A stretch of 22,083 nt of DNA, from contig JAGXII010000169.1 of NCBI GenBank assembly GCA_024635735.1, forward strand, positions 1 to 22,083, given 5' to 3'. Below the pieces are notes generated by a model. That model searched no databases, had not been told where the DNA came from, and saw only the letters and a program-made list of their open reading frames with translations. Of this stretch, positions 6,392-14,777 are shown piece by piece. The position numbers and the translations under genes are program-made. This DNA is from Christiangramia sp. GTDB lineage: Bacteria > Bacteroidota > Bacteroidia > Flavobacteriales > Flavobacteriaceae. Every line of letters starts with the position of its first letter. The first letter of the stretch is position 1.

Positions 6392-8281
6392 ATGGCAACC
6401 GGAAAAATTAATGTATCTGTAGAAAATATTTTCCCGCTCATCAAAAAGTTTCTGTACAGTGACCACGAAATCTTTTTGAGAGAGCTTATATCTAACGCTA
6501 CCGATGCGACTTTAAAACTTAAACATCTTACCCGACTTGGAGAAGCCGGCGGTGTTGACTATGGAAATCCAGTGATTGAAGTGAAGGTTGATGAAAAGAA
6601 CAAAACCCTACATGTAATCGATCAGGGAATCGGGATGACCAAAGAAGAAGTTGAGAAATACATCAACGAAGTAGCTTTTTCAGGCGCTGAAGAATTCCTT
6701 AATAAATACAAAGAATCTGCTAAAGACAGTGGAATCATTGGTCATTTTGGTCTAGGTTTCTATTCTGCTTTTATGGTGGCCAATAAAGCAGAAATCATTA
6801 CAAAATCTTATAAAGATGAACCCGCAGCTCACTGGGTTTGTGAAGGAACTACCGAATTTACGCTGTCTGAAGCTGACAAGAAAGAGCACGGAACTGAAAT
6901 CATTCTTCATATTAATGACGATGATAAAGAATTCCTTCAGGAGAACAGAATCCAGGAATTACTTACAAAGTATAACAAGTTTATGCCTGTTCCTATCAAA
7001 TTTGGAACAAAAGAAGAAACCCTTCCTCTTCCAGAGGATGCTCCTGAAGATGCAAAACCTGAAACTAAAACGGTAGACAATATTATAAACAATCCCGATC
7101 CTGCCTGGGCCAAACAGCCAACAGATCTGGAAGAAAAAGATTATAATGACTTCTATCGCGAATTGTATCCTATGCAATTTGAGGAGCCGTTATTCCATAT
7201 TCACCTGAATGTTGATTATCCTTTCAATCTTACCGGAATACTTTATTTCCCGAGAATGACTCAGGATATGAATATTCAGAAAGATAAAATTCAGCTTTAT
7301 CAAAATCAGGTTTTCGTAACCGATAATGTTGAAGGAATCGTTCCGGAATTCTTAACCATGCTTCGCGGAGTGATCGATTCGCCGGATATTCCACTAAACG
7401 TATCCCGTTCTTATCTTCAAACTGATGGAGCTGTAAAGAAAATATCAAGCTATATTACCCGTAAGGTAGCCGATAAACTAAAAACTCTTTTCAATAACAA
7501 TCGTGAAGATTTTGAGAAGAAATGGAATGACATTAAGATTGTTATCGAATACGGAATGCTTACAGAGGATAAATTCTTCGAGAAAGCAGAGAAATTCGCG
7601 CTTTATCCAACTACAGATGGTAAGTATTACACATTTGAGGAATTAGAGGAAAAGATTAAGGATAATCAAACCGACAAAGACGACAACCTTGTAGTACTGT
7701 ATGCGTCTAATGAGAATGAACAGCACAGTTATATTGAAGCTGCCAGGGAAAAAGGTTATACAGTATTGATCCTGGATTCTCCAATTGTTTCTCACCTGCT
7801 TCAGAAACTGGAAAGCTCTAAAGAAAAGATCTCTTTTGTAAGAGTAGACTCAGATCATGTGGATAATCTTATCAAGACAGAAGAAGAAAAGATTTCTAAA
7901 CTTTCAGAGGAAGAAAAAGAAAAGTTGAAAAGCGATTTTGAAAAAGTGATTCCGGCAGAGAAATATACCATACAGCTGGAAGCTATGGACAGCGATGCCG
8001 CTCCTCTTATCATTACCCAGCCCGAGTTTATGCGAAGAATGAAAGAAATGCAGCAAACCGGTGGTGGCGGAATGTTTGGAATGGGAAATATGCCAGAAAT
8101 GTACAATCTCGTGGTAAATACCAACCATGAACTGATAGGTAAAATTCTCAATACCAAAACCGAAAAGAAACAGCAACGTCTTATCAAGCAATCGCTGGAT
8201 CTTGCAAGACTTTCTCAAAATCTATTAAAAGGTGAAGAACTTACAAACTTCATTAAACGTAGTTTTGAAATGGTAAAATAA
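6392..8281 (+). CDS. htpG: molecular chaperone HtpG (Hsp90)
   Basis: HtpG is the bacterial Hsp90, an ATP-driven cytoplasmic chaperone that acts on late folding intermediates with DnaK. All parts of the GHKL ATPase are present: FLRELISNATDA (Glu31, Asn35, Asp38), DQGIGMT (Asp77, Gly79, Gly81) and the lid motif GHFGLGFYSAF (117-127), then GTEIILH. The middle domain carries PLNVSRSYLQ, with the Arg that contacts the ATP gamma-phosphate. The C-terminal dimerisation part contains a Gly/Met-rich stretch (GGGGMFGMGNMPEMYN, about 552-567). At 629 residues it matches E. coli HtpG (624). It is divergent from the TetR-type gene and ends before a strong terminator, so it is probably transcribed alone. 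The upstream TGTCAG pair may mark heat-shock control. Identity is certain. Confidence 0.97.
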   Translation: MATGKINVSVENIFPLIKKFLYSDHEIFLRELISNATDATLKLKHLTRLGEAGGVDYGNPVIEVKVDEKNKTLHVIDQGIGMTKEEVEKYINEVAFSGAEEFLNKYKESAKDSGIIGHFGLGFYSAFMVANKAEIITKSYKDEPAAHWVCEGTTEFTLSEADKKEHGTEIILHINDDDKEFLQENRIQELLTKYNKFMPVPIKFGTKEETLPLPEDAPEDAKPETKTVDNIINNPDPAWAKQPTDLEEKDYNDFYRELYPMQFEEPLFHIHLNVDYPFNLTGILYFPRMTQDMNIQKDKIQLYQNQVFVTDNVEGIVPEFLTMLRGVIDSPDIPLNVSRSYLQTDGAVKKISSYITRKVADKLKTLFNNNREDFEKKWNDIKIVIEYGMLTEDKFFEKAEKFALYPTTDGKYYTFEELEEKIKDNQTDKDDNLVVLYASNENEQHSYIEAAREKGYTVLILDSPIVSHLLQKLESSKEKISFVRVDSDHVDNLIKTEEEKISKLSEEEKEKLKSDFEKVIPAEKYTIQLEAMDSDAAPLIITQPEFMRRMKEMQQTGGGGMFGMGNMPEMYNLVVNTNHELIGKILNTKTEKKQQRLIKQSLDLARLSQNLLKGEELTNFIKRSFEMVK

Positions 8282-8303
8282 AAAACCTTTTATAAGGATT
8301 TTT

Positions 8304-8338
8304 AAAACCCGCTTCCTGGCTTCAGGCAGCGGGTTTTT
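8304..8338 (+). terminator. rho-independent terminator of htpG
   Basis: AAAACCCGCT pairs with AGCGGGTTTT (8304-8313 with 8328-8337), with an inner CCTG/CAGG hairpin, followed by a T run. It lies 23 bp after the htpG stop. A weaker CCTT/AAGG hairpin precedes it directly after the stop codon. Confidence 0.8.
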
Positions 8339-8381
8339 ATTTAGGGAAACTTTGATTTTGTACTTTTAAAAAAATATTGAA

Positions 8382-9197
8382 ATGAAAAAGTGCCTCTTAC
8401 TCCTCTCCTGTCTCCTTATTTTTGGTTGTAATGATCTTAAGAAAACTAAAAGAATCCCTGTAGAACCCGATAATGGAATTGGCAATGGAGCCACTCCTCC
8501 TAAGGTTTTATCATTTTTAGAAAATATTGAAGAGGCACATAATAAACCCGCCTTTATGAACCATAAGGCCATTAGGTTTAACATCACACTGATATTTGGA
8601 GATACCGAACGACTTAATGGAAAGGTAAGTATGACTGTGAATTCCGGCAAAGTACGACTGGACAAGTCTGACGGCACACGTATAGTCTACAATGGCAAGA
8701 GTGTTTACATAAGTCCTGAATACGCCAATATGCAAGGTGCCAGATTTGATATTTTTACCTGGCAATATTTCTTTGCCTTGCCATTTAAACTTACAGATTC
8801 GGGGACCGTTTGGGAAACTCAGCAACCTCGTGAATTGAAGGGGAAGCAATATGAAACAGCCCGGCTAAGTTTCGAGGCAAATACAGGAGATTCTCCAGAT
8901 GACTGGTATATTATTTATAAAGATCCCGAGACAAATCGCTTGAAATCAGCAGCATATATAGTAACATTCAGCACTGAGCCAGCAAAAGCTGAAGAGAATC
9001 CGCACGCCATAATTTATTCAGATTATGAGATGATAGAAAACGCGGCGATCTCCACTCACTGGGAATTTTATAACTGGAGTAAAAAAGAAGGATTGGGAAA
9101 AAAATTGGGAGAAGCTGAAATTTCAGATATCAGCTTTTTTGATCCTGCTGAAGATTATTTTAGCAAACCTGAGAATGCAACCCTGGTTACAAAATAA
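8382..9197 (+). CDS. putative lipoprotein, DUF6503-like
   Basis: The first 16 residues (MKKCLLLLSCLLIFGC) are a lipoprotein signal with Cys16 as the likely lipidated residue; the next residues are NDLKK. Acidic or polar residues directly after the Cys may favour export to the surface in Bacteroidota. The rest of the 271-residue protein is beta-rich and resembles flavobacterial proteins that I recall being annotated DUF6503: the core runs through RFDIFTWQYFFALPFKLTDS, SPDDWYIIYKDPETNRLKSA and AISTHWEFYNW. The overall pattern, a periplasmic lipoprotein with long beta strands and an amphipathic interior, is reminiscent of LolA/LolB-like lipid carriers, but this is speculation. It is transcribed after the htpG terminator, so it is probably independent, and it abuts the stop of the convergent sensor kinase gene. 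Family naming is from memory; the lipoprotein nature is clear. Confidence 0.75.
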   Translation: MKKCLLLLSCLLIFGCNDLKKTKRIPVEPDNGIGNGATPPKVLSFLENIEEAHNKPAFMNHKAIRFNITLIFGDTERLNGKVSMTVNSGKVRLDKSDGTRIVYNGKSVYISPEYANMQGARFDIFTWQYFFALPFKLTDSGTVWETQQPRELKGKQYETARLSFEANTGDSPDDWYIIYKDPETNRLKSAAYIVTFSTEPAKAEENPHAIIYSDYEMIENAAISTHWEFYNWSKKEGLGKKLGEAEISDISFFDPAEDYFSKPENATLVTK

Positions 9198-11447
9198 TTA
9201 AACTTCTTTGGGAAGGCTTTTAACTACCAGGTTACGATAAACTATCTGGTAGAATTGTTCTACATCGTAGGGTTTAACAATAATATCATTCATTCCGGCA
9301 GCCTGAATCTCCTCCCGAATCTCATCTACCTCTACTGCAGTAAGTGCTACCACAGGAATTTCGGTATTAAATTTTCTAATTTCTTTACATGCCTCAAGTC
9401 CTGAAATGCCTGGCATATTAACATCCATCAAAACAAGATCGAAATCTCCCTGACGAACTTTTTCAATTGCCTCTAGTCCTTCTTTTGCTACTTCGCAATT
9501 AAAATTCTTTTTCTCAAGAATCCTTTTGGTGACAATCTGGTTAATACGATTATCATCCACAATTAAAATATTTTTAGGTGTAGAATTTTCTTCTACCAGC
9601 AATTCAGAAACATCCACTGTCTCCGACTTTTTAGAAGTGTCCTGTTTGAATTTAATTATAAAACTAAATGTTGACCCCTCACCTTCCTTGCTTTCCAGTT
9701 GAATCTTTGAACCAAATAATCGCAATAACTTCTTCACAATTGGCAATCCGAGACCGGTTCCCTGGTAATTATAATTAGAAGAATTTAACTGGGAAAATTC
9801 CTCAAATATTACCTTCTTCTTACTTTCCGGAATTCCAGGACCGTCATCTCTTACTTCAAAATAAATAGTAGAGACCTCATCTTTAAATTCGCGCTGCTTT
9901 GCGATAATATAGATATTACCTCTTTCAGTAAATTTCATCGCATTCCCGACAAGATTCATAAGTACCTGAGATAGTCTTACAGGATCTCCAATGAGGTTTG
10001 GTGGAATTGATTCATCAATATCTAAATGAATGTCATTCTTATTTTGAATTCGGGTAAACTCAAAACTGTTTACAATGCTATTCATTAAATCATTAAGACT
10101 AAAGGAAACATTTTCCAGTTTAACCCTTTCAGATTCCATCTTATTCATTTGAAGCACATCATTAATAAGTGCCAGTAAATAATCTGCGGAAAATTTCAGG
10201 GATCTCAGGTCGGTTTTATGCTTTGCAAGACTTTTATCTTCCAGAAGTAAGGAAGTAAGTCCAACTACTCCGTATAAAGGAGTCCTTATTTCATGACTCA
10301 CAGTGCTGAAAAATCTTGTTTTTAAAAGCGAAAGTCTCTCGGCTTCTTCCTTGGCTTCCTTGAACTGTAGATTTTTATGCTTCAGTTCATGTATAAGTTT
10401 CTTACGATCCCTGTTTATTTTATTCAGCATGAATAAGATGAACATAAGCACTAAAGAAGAAATCACCATAACGATCACTTTCTCCTTAGATTTCGCAATA
10501 ATCTGGTCCTGATATTTCTTTTCTTTATTTGCTATCTCCAGGTTTCTCCGGAATTCATTCAGATTAAATCGCGCATTAGCGATTTCTCTCTGTTTCAATT
10601 TTTCCCTTTCGAATAACTGTGAATTATAAGCGTTATATTTTTCCAGCGCTGCATATGCATTTTCAAAGTCGCCTTCTTCTTTAAGCATATGAGCATATTC
10701 AATATATGCTTCAGCAGCAGGTATTATAAGGCTATCAGCTTCGGCAAGTTTTATGGAAGTCTTAAAATAATACCTGGCAGTATCGTATTCATTTTTATGA
10801 GTATAATATCTTCCATGTAACATATATAATTGAGAATACAGGTAGTTACTGTCTTTACCGTCCCAATTATTAGAAGCCTTCAGGCTGTCAATAATTTTCA
10901 TCGACTCCTTTAGATAAGGGTAGGCTTTATCATATTTTCCATTATCAAGATAGGTCCAGCCAATATTTGCTTTGGGAACAAAGATCTGTTCCGGATCTTT
11001 TAATTTTGTTGCAAGTGCTATAGCACTGTTATAATAATCTATACCCTTTTGAATAGTTTGTGGAATTTCAGAATAGATATTCCCAAGATTATTATAGCTG
11101 TACATGAGAATTGTATCATTACTGCACCTTTGGGCATATTCCAGTCCTAATGTATAATTTTTCCTTGCTCTGGTTGAATCTTTTAAATCAATATATACAT
11201 GGCCCAATCCGTTATAAGCTCTGGCAATATGAAATTCCTCACCGGCCTCTTTTGATAGATTTATAAGCAAATGAGAATATTCAATGGCCTGCTCATAGTT
11301 ATACTTTTGAATATTATATTGGATAGTATCTATAAGTGTGTTCAGACTATCTTTGGAAACAACAGAATTATTCTGTGAAATGGCAGAATTCCATAGACAA
11401 AAGAACAGACTTAGTAAAAAAAAGTAATTTTTTTTCAAAGACAGCAA
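9198..11447 (-). CDS. hybrid sensor histidine kinase with periplasmic TPR domain and receiver
   Basis: A 749-residue one-protein phosphorelay in the inner membrane. Order: signal peptide (1-24, ending SAISQ); periplasmic tetratricopeptide repeats (about 35-290), for example ARAYNGLGHVYIDLKDSTRA; a transmembrane helix (about 324-341); a coiled coil; HisKA with His385 in FSTVSHEIRTP; HATPase with the N-box NLVGNAMKFTERGN (about 500), DDGPGIP and GTGLGLPIVKKL; and a receiver with DD in IVDDNRIN, phospho-acceptor Asp675 in LVLMDVNMPG, Thr in ALTA and Lys725 in IVKPYD. No output domain is attached, so phosphate probably goes on to a separate phosphotransfer protein or regulator. No in-frame ATG lies between the upstream stop (11484-11486) and the signal peptide; the start must be TTG, at 11447 or 11438. 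It is monocistronic. The signal is unknown. Confidence 0.92.
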   Translation of the reverse strand: MLSLKKNYFFLLSLFFCLWNSAISQNNSVVSKDSLNTLIDTIQYNIQKYNYEQAIEYSHLLINLSKEAGEEFHIARAYNGLGHVYIDLKDSTRARKNYTLGLEYAQRCSNDTILMYSYNNLGNIYSEIPQTIQKGIDYYNSAIALATKLKDPEQIFVPKANIGWTYLDNGKYDKAYPYLKESMKIIDSLKASNNWDGKDSNYLYSQLYMLHGRYYTHKNEYDTARYYFKTSIKLAEADSLIIPAAEAYIEYAHMLKEEGDFENAYAALEKYNAYNSQLFEREKLKQREIANARFNLNEFRRNLEIANKEKKYQDQIIAKSKEKVIVMVISSLVLMFILFMLNKINRDRKKLIHELKHKNLQFKEAKEEAERLSLLKTRFFSTVSHEIRTPLYGVVGLTSLLLEDKSLAKHKTDLRSLKFSADYLLALINDVLQMNKMESERVKLENVSFSLNDLMNSIVNSFEFTRIQNKNDIHLDIDESIPPNLIGDPVRLSQVLMNLVGNAMKFTERGNIYIIAKQREFKDEVSTIYFEVRDDGPGIPESKKKVIFEEFSQLNSSNYNYQGTGLGLPIVKKLLRLFGSKIQLESKEGEGSTFSFIIKFKQDTSKKSETVDVSELLVEENSTPKNILIVDDNRINQIVTKRILEKKNFNCEVAKEGLEAIEKVRQGDFDLVLMDVNMPGISGLEACKEIRKFNTEIPVVALTAVEVDEIREEIQAAGMNDIIVKPYDVEQFYQIVYRNLVVKSLPKEV

Positions 11448-11473
11448 TTGGTTAGTATTAGATTTAGGTGTGG

Positions 11474-11504
11474 GAAAGTTACTCTATTTAAAGTAATTAC
11501 ACAA
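11474..11504 (-). promoter_or_regulatory. candidate promoter of the hybrid sensor kinase
   Basis: On the minus strand TTG (11504-11502) is followed after 20 bp by TAACTTTC (11481-11474), one mismatch from TAnnTTTG, and lies 26 bp before the TTG start at 11447. Confidence 0.35.
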
Positions 11505-11588
11505 GGTTTTGATCCATTACGAACTATTACTTTAACATTTAGGGAGGTATTGAAATTATAGTATATTGGATAAAAATTTCTCCTTTAA

Positions 11589-11948
11589 ATGATTTACCCC
11601 TGGCATTTATACCTAATGGCTTTTATCTATTTTTTCGCAGGTCTCTTTCACTTTATAAAACCTGAAATCTATCTTAGAATTATGCCAAGATATCTCCCAA
11701 ATCACTCATTATTAGTAGCCTTAAGTGGTTTAGCCGAAATTATTCTTGGGGTTGGATTATGTTTTCCAAAAACTAAAAACCTGGCTATCTATGGGGTTAT
11801 CTTAATGCTGATTATTTTTCTTTTAGTTCACTTTTATATGCTTTCTTCTGAAAAAGCAGGAGCCGGATTACCTCAGTGGATCCTCATTATAAGAATTCCC
11901 TTACAATTTGGTTTAATGTACTGGGCATGGTTTTATTTACGCTATTAA
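11589..11948 (+). CDS. DoxX-like small integral membrane protein
   Basis: A 119-residue protein with four hydrophobic helices: about 6-22, 42-58 (ALSGLAEIILGVGLCFP), 64-84 (LAIYGVILMLIIFLLVHFYM) and 97-116. The pattern GLFHFIKPEIYLRIMPRYLP followed by LSGLAEIILGVGL is that of the DoxX/MauE-type membrane protein superfamily, whose members often work with redox enzymes. It is one base upstream of the AlkB-like gene, so the two are surely co-transcribed. Whether they share a function is unknown. The start ATG at 11589 follows an AT-rich leader. Family placement is good; the biochemical role in this genome is not known. Confidence 0.78.
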   Translation: MIYPWHLYLMAFIYFFAGLFHFIKPEIYLRIMPRYLPNHSLLVALSGLAEIILGVGLCFPKTKNLAIYGVILMLIIFLLVHFYMLSSEKAGAGLPQWILIIRIPLQFGLMYWAWFYLRY

Positions 11949-11949
11949 A

Positions 11950-12534
11950 ATGAATAGAAATATTATAAAACTACCTGATGCCGAATTGGAATATTATCCA
12001 CAATTCTATTCTGCTCAAAAAAGTGAGGCTATGCTTAAATACCTTCTTAGTCTTAGAGAATGGAAACAAGAAGAAATTAAGCTTTTTGGAAGAAAGCTAA
12101 TGCAGCCACGGCTTACCGCCTTATTCGGAAACACGGGAAAAACCTATACCTACTCAGGACTTGAAATGAATCCTTCTCCTTTTACTCTGGAGCTGGACCA
12201 ATTGAGGAAAAACTGCGAGAAAGTTGCTAATATTAATTTTAATACCTGTCTTGCCAATTTATACCGGAATGGCAGTGACAGCATAGGGTGGCATTCAGAT
12301 AACGAAAAGGAATTAGGTGAAAATCCGGTAATAGCTTCTCTTAGTTTTGGCGCAGAAAGAATATTTCATTTAAAACATAAAAAAAATACAACGCTTAAGC
12401 ACAAAATTTATCTTGAAAGTGGAAGTTTGCTATTAATGAAGGGGGATACCCAGCATTTCTGGAAACACCAGCTGCCAAAAACAAAAAAGAAGGTGGAGCC
12501 CAGAGTGAACCTCACCTTCCGTAAGATTTATTAA
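11950..12534 (+). CDS. AlkB-like 2-oxoglutarate/Fe(II) dioxygenase, ALKBH2/3 type
   Basis: A 194-residue enzyme predicted to repair alkylated DNA or RNA by oxidative demethylation, with 2-oxoglutarate and O2 as co-substrates. The iron ligands are His115 and Asp117 in IGWHSDNE and His173 in WKHQLPK; the 2-oxoglutarate-binding Arg residues are in PRVNLTFR (Arg185, Arg191). The N-terminal part has the substrate-lid motif MQPRLTALFG (51-60) and YTYSG. This arrangement, with the H-x-D-N-E box and the RVNLTFR end, is closer to eukaryotic ALKBH2/ALKBH3 than to E. coli AlkB. It follows the DoxX-like gene by one base. Its stop overlaps the stop of the convergent nuclease gene by three bases. Family is secure; preferred substrate (double- or single-stranded) is unknown. 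Confidence 0.88.
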   Translation: MNRNIIKLPDAELEYYPQFYSAQKSEAMLKYLLSLREWKQEEIKLFGRKLMQPRLTALFGNTGKTYTYSGLEMNPSPFTLELDQLRKNCEKVANINFNTCLANLYRNGSDSIGWHSDNEKELGENPVIASLSFGAERIFHLKHKKNTTLKHKIYLESGSLLLMKGDTQHFWKHQLPKTKKKVEPRVNLTFRKIY

Positions 12535-13313
12535 GAATAGATATCATTAAGAACTTCAGCCAGGCGAAGACCTCCTTTTTGAAGTTGTTTCAATACCGTT
12601 GGCATATGTTCATACATATATTTATATCCCAGTTTATCACCATTATTAACCCCGGCGTATAAATCCTCGACCATTTCACGAGATTCGTAAACCCAGTCCA
12701 GCAGACTGCCACTCTGGATTGATTTTATCTGTGCTTTTGAAAGTTCCCGGGTATTTTCTGCAAGTTCGGTATAGCTCATTTGGTAAAAGTCTATCATTTC
12801 ACTATCCCAAACCCTGTGAAGGTTAGAACCTTGGTTGAACCATCTAACCTGGATGTCATTCCCGCCTTTATCTGAAGCATGACCCACATGAAATGGCTGA
12901 TGAAGATCTCCCATAAAATGCACAAGCATCTTTAAATGAAACTCCTTTTGATCGCGACTGGTATTTTTATCTTTAAGAACCTCAACACATTTTCTAATCG
13001 CCTGCACAAGATCACCGTCTTCACTCGCAAGAGCTTCATCATATTTTTCCTGATCGGGAGCCATGTTTACATAATGCCATGGTCCATATTCACGATAATC
13101 GGGATCGCTTTTAATATCATCGGCATAATTCGCTACAAAGGCGAGACCGTGACCATTTAAAATTTTTTCTATAGCCTTTTTAGCTTTTTTGGTTAGGTGA
13201 GTTTCAGCAATTTCAGCAGTTGCTCTATGTCCTGTTTTTCCCCAGTCTTCATCTGCAGCATGAGAAACCAGGCTACCAAATACAAATATCAGGGCAAAAA
13301 ATATTTTTTTCAT
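12531..13313 (-). CDS. secreted S1/P1-type zinc nuclease
   Basis: S1/P1 nucleases use three zinc ions to cut single-stranded nucleic acids and remove 3' phosphates. The ATG at 13313 gives a 260-residue precursor whose signal peptide (MKKIFFALIFVFGSLVSHA) is cleaved near Ala19. The zinc ligands are all visible: Trp24 and His29 in DWGKTGHRAT, an Asp at 65-66 in YADDIK, His80 in PWHYVN, His132 and Asp136 in VHFMGDLHQPFH, His142, and His166 and Asp170 in LHRVWDSE. Trp24 is five residues into the mature form if cleavage is after position 19, so trimming may occur. A TTG at 13331 would extend the frame but it lies in the putative promoter -7 element. It probably scavenges nucleotides from extracellular DNA or RNA. 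High confidence. Confidence 0.93.
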   Translation of the reverse strand: MKKIFFALIFVFGSLVSHAADEDWGKTGHRATAEIAETHLTKKAKKAIEKILNGHGLAFVANYADDIKSDPDYREYGPWHYVNMAPDQEKYDEALASEDGDLVQAIRKCVEVLKDKNTSRDQKEFHLKMLVHFMGDLHQPFHVGHASDKGGNDIQVRWFNQGSNLHRVWDSEMIDFYQMSYTELAENTRELSKAQIKSIQSGSLLDWVYESREMVEDLYAGVNNGDKLGYKYMYEHMPTVLKQLQKGGLRLAEVLNDIYS

Positions 13314-13328
13314 TTTCTTTGTTTTGCG

Positions 13329-13336
13329 CAAAGATA
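13329..13336 (-). promoter_or_regulatory. candidate -7 element for the S1/P1 nuclease gene
   Basis: On the minus strand TATCTTTG is an exact match to TAnnTTTG, 15 bp before the ATG at 13313. No clear TTG appears at -33. Its position argues for the ATG start over the TTG at 13331. Confidence 0.45.
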
Positions 13337-13432
13337 ATCAAGTCAGAAAAAAATAGTGTTAAGAAATAAATAGTTTTAAATTTAATATGCTATATTTATA
13401 ATATCAATTTAATATCACTAATTATTTCAATC

Positions 13433-14293
13433 ATGTCACAGGAAAAATCACTCAAGCCTTCGAATGGCTATTTAATGCTGTTCTTATTTCTTATTCTTTT
13501 CTTAGGTAGCATTGCTCTTATTGCCACCACCGGAAATCCGTTGTGGGGTATCGCTTTCATTATTTCGATTTTCATACTTCCGGGTTTAATTCTTGTAAAC
13601 CCTAATGAGTCAAGGGTACTTTTGTTATTTGGAGATTATAAAGGAACCGCAAAGGATAACGGACTGTTCTGGGTAAATCCATTTTATACCAAAAAGAAGA
13701 TTTCGCTAAGAGCCAGGAATTTTGACAGTGAAAGATTAAAGGTTAACGATAAGCTGGGAAACCCAGTGATGATAAGCACTATTCTGGTATGGCGGGTACG
13801 CGACACTTATAAGGCTTCTTTTGATGTGGATATTTTTGAAAATTTTGTGGTAGTACAAACCGATGCAGCGGTTAGAAAATTAGCCAGCATGTATCCTTAT
13901 GATAATTTTGCAGATGAAGGCCTGGATGAAGAAATCACCTTACGCTCCAGTATGAATGAAGTGAGTGATGCCTTAGAAAAAGAACTGGAAGAACGTTTGG
14001 AAATAGCAGGGATTGAAGTATTGGAGGCCCGTATAGGATATCTGGCCTATGCTAATGAAATTGCCAGCGCCATGTTAAAAAGACAACAGGCAACCGCGAT
14101 CGTGGCCGCGAGACATAAAATTGTTGAAGGTGCTGTTAGTATGGTTGAAATGGCGCTTAATGAACTCAGCCATAAAAAAATCGTGGAGCTGGACGATGAA
14201 AGACGGGCTGCTATGGTTTCTAACCTAATGGTGGTATTATGTGGCGACAAAGACGCTACTCCGGTAGTGAATGCGGGGACCTTAAATCAATAA
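13433..14293 (+). CDS. SPFH/band 7 domain membrane protein
   Basis: SPFH (stomatin-prohibitin-flotillin-HflK/C) proteins form oligomeric cages or scaffolds in membranes. This 286-residue protein has two hydrophobic segments near the N-terminus (about 13-31 and 37-55), then the SPFH domain starting at VNPNESRVLLLFGDYKGT. Typical elements are the RARNFDSERLKVNDKLGNPV strands, the VVVQTDAAVRKLAS helix start and the C-terminal helical part with EARIGYLAYANEIASAMLKR. It starts the five-gene cassette, one base upstream of the next gene. The downstream small ribbon-helix-helix gene fits what I recall of SPFH genes in many bacteria, where such a protein often accompanies them. The scaffold role follows from the family; its clients here are unknown. 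Confidence 0.88.
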   Translation: MSQEKSLKPSNGYLMLFLFLILFLGSIALIATTGNPLWGIAFIISIFILPGLILVNPNESRVLLLFGDYKGTAKDNGLFWVNPFYTKKKISLRARNFDSERLKVNDKLGNPVMISTILVWRVRDTYKASFDVDIFENFVVVQTDAAVRKLASMYPYDNFADEGLDEEITLRSSMNEVSDALEKELEERLEIAGIEVLEARIGYLAYANEIASAMLKRQQATAIVAARHKIVEGAVSMVEMALNELSHKKIVELDDERRAAMVSNLMVVLCGDKDATPVVNAGTLNQ

Positions 14294-14294
14294 A

Positions 14295-14777
14295 ATGAGA
14301 GTTTTCATTGAAGAGCAACGTTTTCGACAATGGTGGGTATTTGGTATCCTGGGCCTGCTATTCACTGGAATGTTTTTAGCCTTCCTCACCAATTATTCTG
14401 ATATGGAAAAGAATATTGCTCTTCTAATAGGCTTATTCATTATTAGCCTAATTATTTTCTTATTTCTAATTCTCAGGCTCCACACCAGAATAGACAATTC
14501 TGGAATTACAACCTGGTTTAGCCCGCTGCCGATATCTAAAAGACATTTTCCCTGGAGTAGCATTGAGAAATATTACATTCGCCAATACTCGGCAATTGCG
14601 GAATATGGCGGTTGGGGTTTACGTATCTTAAAAAAGAACAAGGCTTATAATGTGGCTGGAAAAGATGGCATTCAGATTGTTACAAAGAATGGAATGCATT
14701 TTTTGATAGGCACTCAAAAGGCTATGGATGCCACAAATGTGATTAATTATTATAAAAATAAAGCGGAAAGAGAATGA
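14295..14777 (+). CDS. two-helix membrane protein with PH-like cytoplasmic domain
   Basis: A 160-residue protein. Residues 14-32 and about 39-61 (NIALLIGLFIISLIIFLFLI) are hydrophobic helices; the rest forms a beta-rich part with TRIDNSGITTWFSPLP, FPWSSIEKYYIRQYS, YGGWGLRI and GIQIVTKNGMHFLIGTQK. This resembles bacterial PH-like (bPH) membrane proteins, where a two-helix anchor carries a pleckstrin-homology-type beta barrel; I rely on overall pattern, not a definite signature. It lies one base after the SPFH gene, and its stop overlaps the start of the hydrolase gene (ATGA at 14774-14777), so it is translationally coupled on both sides. Partner of the SPFH protein is a likely role, inferred from position only. 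Confidence 0.65.
   Translation: MRVFIEEQRFRQWWVFGILGLLFTGMFLAFLTNYSDMEKNIALLIGLFIISLIIFLFLILRLHTRIDNSGITTWFSPLPISKRHFPWSSIEKYYIRQYSAIAEYGGWGLRILKKNKAYNVAGKDGIQIVTKNGMHFLIGTQKAMDATNVINYYKNKAERE

Noticed and set aside
7855..8218. Long minus-strand frames opposite the 3' part of htpG
   Set aside because: They mirror the Glu/Lys-rich and Gly/Met-rich codons of htpG and show no protein family features.
13314..13331. TTG at 13331 as start of the S1/P1 nuclease
   Set aside because: It would add six residues before an ideal signal peptide and overlaps the TATCTTTG promoter element; the ATG at 13313 is preferred.
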